A stretch of DNA of 64,000 bases, taken from the NCBI GenBank assembly GCA_023954045.1, contig JAMLIR010000004.1, positions 62,001 through 126,000 of the forward strand, written 5' to 3'. Below the pieces are notes generated by a model that was not told the origin of the DNA, ran no database searches, and saw nothing but the letters and a program-made list of their open reading frames with translations. The stretch's first letter is position 1. Every line of letters starts with the position of its first letter. Position numbers and translations under genes: made by a program. This DNA is from Burkholderiaceae bacterium. GTDB taxonomy: Bacteria > Pseudomonadota > Gammaproteobacteria > Burkholderiales > Burkholderiaceae_E. This document shows, in pieces, positions 62,419 through 64,000 of the stretch.

Positions 62419-62748
62419 GTGGGGAGCGAAGCTGCAACGACGGCCAACCGCGTCGAGCTGTCCGGGGTGCTGGTCGAGCGCGAGGCGCTGCGCTACACCC
62501 CGGCGGGCGTCGCGATGCTGAACGCGCGACTGAGCCACGGTTCCGAAGTGCGCGAGGCGGGGCACCCGAGGCAGCTCGAATTCGAGGTGGCGGTGCGCTT
62601 CGCGGGCTCGATCGCGGCGCGCGCCGACAGGCTGGCACTCGGAGAGCAGGTCCTCGTCACCGGCTTCCTCGCGCCGCGCCGCCGCCAGTCGAAGTCGCTC
62701 GTGCTGCACGTCACCGATTTCGCGTCGCCGGACCGATCAACGAACTGA
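62419..62748 (+). CDS. priB: Primosomal replication protein N
   Basis: A 109-residue OB-fold single-strand DNA-binding protein that helps PriA restart replication. NRVELSGVLVEREALRYTPA is the PriB start, and the strand pattern ends VLVTGFLAPRRRQSKSLVLH. The GTG at 62419 adds about nine residues before the fold; a shorter start is possible. The position between rpsF and rpsR is the standard place for priB. Confidence 0.92.
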   Translation: MGSEAATTANRVELSGVLVEREALRYTPAGVAMLNARLSHGSEVREAGHPRQLEFEVAVRFAGSIAARADRLALGEQVLVTGFLAPRRRQSKSLVLHVTDFASPDRSTN

Positions 62749-62772
62749 ATCGACAGGGAAAGAGAGAACACC

Positions 62773-63048
62773 ATGGCCACTTTTCGCCGCGGTTCCAAGG
62801 ACAAGAAACCTCGCCGTCCGTCGCAGAGCGCGCTGTTCAAGCGCAAGAAGTTCTGCCGCTTCACGGCCGAGAAGATCGAGTGGATCGACTACAAGGATGT
62901 CGACCTGCTGAAGGACTTCATCACCGACACCGGCAAGATCATCCCGGCGCGCCTGACCGGCACCAAGGCGCGCTACCAGCGCCAGCTGCAGGACGCGATC
63001 AAGCGCGCGCGCTTCCTCGCGCTGCTGCCGTACACCGACAACCACTGA
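62773..63048 (+). CDS. rpsR: 30S ribosomal protein S18
   Basis: A 91-residue basic protein. After a Lys/Arg-rich lead ([20 protein letters not shown]) comes the conserved core [18 protein letters not shown] and the rRNA-binding [19 protein letters not shown]. It pairs with S6. The ATG at 62773 has an AGGGAAAGAGAG leader 24 nt after priB. The single Cys does not form a zinc motif. Confidence 0.97.
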   Translation: MATFRRGSKDKKPRRPSQSALFKRKKFCRFTAEKIEWIDYKDVDLLKDFITDTGKIIPARLTGTKARYQRQLQDAIKRARFLALLPYTDNH

Positions 63049-63064
63049 GCCGGGGAACACCGAG

Positions 63065-63517
63065 ATGCAAGTCATCCTGCTCGAAAAGCTCGTCAACCTG
63101 GGCCAGCTCGGCGACGTCGTGAAGGTGCGCGACGGCTACGCGCGCAACTACCTGATCCCGCAGGGCAAGGCGCGCCGCGCCACCGACGCGGCGATCAAGG
63201 AATTCGAGGCGCGCCGCGCCGAGCTCGAGAAGGCGCAGGCCGATCGCCTGACTGCCGCCCAGGCCCTGGGCGAGAAGCTCGACGGCGCCACGATCCGGAT
63301 CACCGAGAAGGCCGGCGTCGACGGCCGCCTGTTCGGTTCGGTCACCAACTTCGACATCGCCGAGAACCTGAAGAAGCAGGGCTTCGCGGTCGAGAAGGGC
63401 ATGGTGCGGATGCCGGGCGGGCCGCTGAAGTCGATCGGCGACGCCACCGTCGACGTCGCGCTGCACAGCGACGTGGTCGTCCGGATCACGGTGTCGGTCG
63501 CGGCCGAGTCCGCCTGA
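63065..63517 (+). CDS. rplI: 50S ribosomal protein L9
   Basis: A 150-residue L9, which bridges the large subunit near the L1 stalk. [20 protein letters not shown] and the [17 protein letters not shown] block are the N-terminal rRNA-binding domain. A long connecting helix follows and then the C-terminal domain ([20 protein letters not shown]). Its ATG lies 17 nt after rpsR; a terminator follows 24 nt after its stop. Confidence 0.97.
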   Translation: MQVILLEKLVNLGQLGDVVKVRDGYARNYLIPQGKARRATDAAIKEFEARRAELEKAQADRLTAAQALGEKLDGATIRITEKAGVDGRLFGSVTNFDIAENLKKQGFAVEKGMVRMPGGPLKSIGDATVDVALHSDVVVRITVSVAAESA

Positions 63518-63541
63518 TCGCGCACCGCGATCCAATGGTGA

Positions 63542-63570
63542 ACGGGGCGCCGCGGCGCCCCGTTTTTCTC
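63542..63570 (+). terminator. Rho-independent terminator after rplI
   Basis: A perfect 22-nt palindrome (63542-63563; arm ACGGGGCGCCG and its complement) can fold as a 9-bp GC-rich stem with a 4-nt loop. It is followed by a T-run, TTTTT, at 63563-63567. It separates the ribosomal operon from dnaB. Confidence 0.88.
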
Positions 63571-63617
63571 TAAGATGTGGGGCTGATCCCCAGCTCCACC
63601 GCCGCCCCCGAGCTTCG

Positions 63618-64000
63618 ATGTCCGCAGTCCCGAGTTCCACGCCGGGCGACGATCCGCAGGTCGCCGCGCTGCGCGTGCCGCCGCACTCGATCGAGGCCGA
63701 GCAGGCAGTCCTCGGCGGATTGCTGCTGGACAACACGGCCTTCGACCGCGTCGCCGACGTGCTGCGCGAGGAGGACTTCTACCGGCACGATCACCGGCTG
63801 ATCTGGCACCAGATCGCGCGGCTGATCGAGCGCAGCCAGCCGGCCGACGTCGTCACCGTCTACGAGGCGCTGCAGTCGCTGGGCAAGGCCGAGGAGGCGG
63901 GCGGGCTCGCCTACCTGAACTCGCTCGCGCAGGAGACGCCGTCGGCCGCCAACATCCGCCGCTACGGCGAGATCGTTCGCGACCGCTCGATCCTGCGCAA
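63618..64000 (+). CDS. dnaB: Replicative DNA helicase, N-terminal part (cut by window edge)
   Basis: The first 127 codons of DnaB. After a Pro/Ser-rich lead, the N-terminal domain begins at LRVPPHSIEAEQAVLGGLLL, followed by ADVLREEDFYRHDHRLIW, SQPADVVTVYEAL and GGLAYLNSLAQETPSAANI, all DnaB hallmarks. The helicase domain lies beyond the right edge. rplI-dnaB order is conserved in many proteobacteria. The ATG is at 63618, 48 nt after the terminator. Confidence 0.95.
   Translation, partial: MSAVPSSTPGDDPQVAALRVPPHSIEAEQAVLGGLLLDNTAFDRVADVLREEDFYRHDHRLIWHQIARLIERSQPADVVTVYEALQSLGKAEEAGGLAYLNSLAQETPSAANIRRYGEIVRDRSILR

Overview
The window reads as chromosomal DNA from a very GC-rich betaproteobacterium, most likely Burkholderiales. 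The rpsF-priB-rpsR-rplI-dnaB order, the nth/stand-alone rsxB pair, the DUF1841 gene, an intracellular PHB depolymerase with a Cys nucleophile, and the phasin and PHA-granule genes all point that way. Coding density is high. The longest non-coding gaps are about 216 nt (462-677 and 61800-62015), and many genes are joined by 4-nt ATGA/GTGA overlaps. I see no rRNA, tRNA, CRISPR array, insertion sequence or phage gene.

Layout. 1-7.4 kb: an acyl-CoA dehydrogenase (cut by the left edge) diverges from a regulated acyl-CoA operon (atypical crotonase, TetR regulator, second crotonase, AliA-like CoA ligase), followed by hemL and an MFS transporter. 7.4-14.2 kb (minus strand): thiolase, esterase, Pit phosphate transporter with its DUF47 partner, DUF1841, nth, rsxB and the PHB depolymerase phaZ. 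14.3-19.8 kb (minus): a redox module of a 7Fe ferredoxin, an old-yellow-enzyme-type flavoprotein and a 1190-residue fusion whose two halves resemble NfnB and NfnA.

19.9-36.2 kb (plus), divergent from the redox module: what I read as a reductive nicotinate catabolic locus. It encodes a molybdenum hydroxylase (FAD subunit plus a fused [2Fe-2S]/molybdopterin subunit), a 6-hydroxynicotinate reductase (hnr), a UPF0280/ApbE-like protein, two PF06684 (AA_synth) proteins, a LIV-type ABC transporter with fused permeases, enamidase (ena), a TetR regulator, pncB and a D-2-hydroxyacid dehydrogenase. The pathway would run nicotinate -> 6-hydroxynicotinate -> 1,4,5,6-tetrahydro-6-oxonicotinate -> 2-formylglutarate + NH3. 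The redox module could supply reduced ferredoxin to Hnr. Both transcription units leave the same 128-nt control region, where overlapping divergent promoters share inverted repeats.

36.3-40.3 kb: a PHA-granule protein, a putative Na+/H+ antiporter, an acyl-CoA-binding protein, a WS/DGAT wax-ester synthase and a DUF924 protein. 40.3-50.9 kb: recC-recB-recD followed by a translationally coupled SulP transporter. 50.9-55.7 kb (minus): a SAF-domain oxidoreductase, a TPR-like protein, a TetR regulator, a patatin phospholipase and a phasin. 55.9-61.8 kb: a two-domain fatty acyl-CoA reductase of the Marinobacter Maqu_2220 type, a lipase-like hydrolase, a GMC alcohol oxidase with a Tat-signal small partner, and a conserved hypothetical protein. 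61.8-64 kb: the rpsF ribosomal-protein operon with a clear sigma-70 promoter and a rho-independent terminator, then the start of dnaB (cut by the right edge).

The main themes are CoA-thioester and storage-lipid metabolism (PHB and wax esters) and an apparently complete front end for reductive nicotinate breakdown. All family assignments come from reading motifs and recalled homologues; no database search was run.
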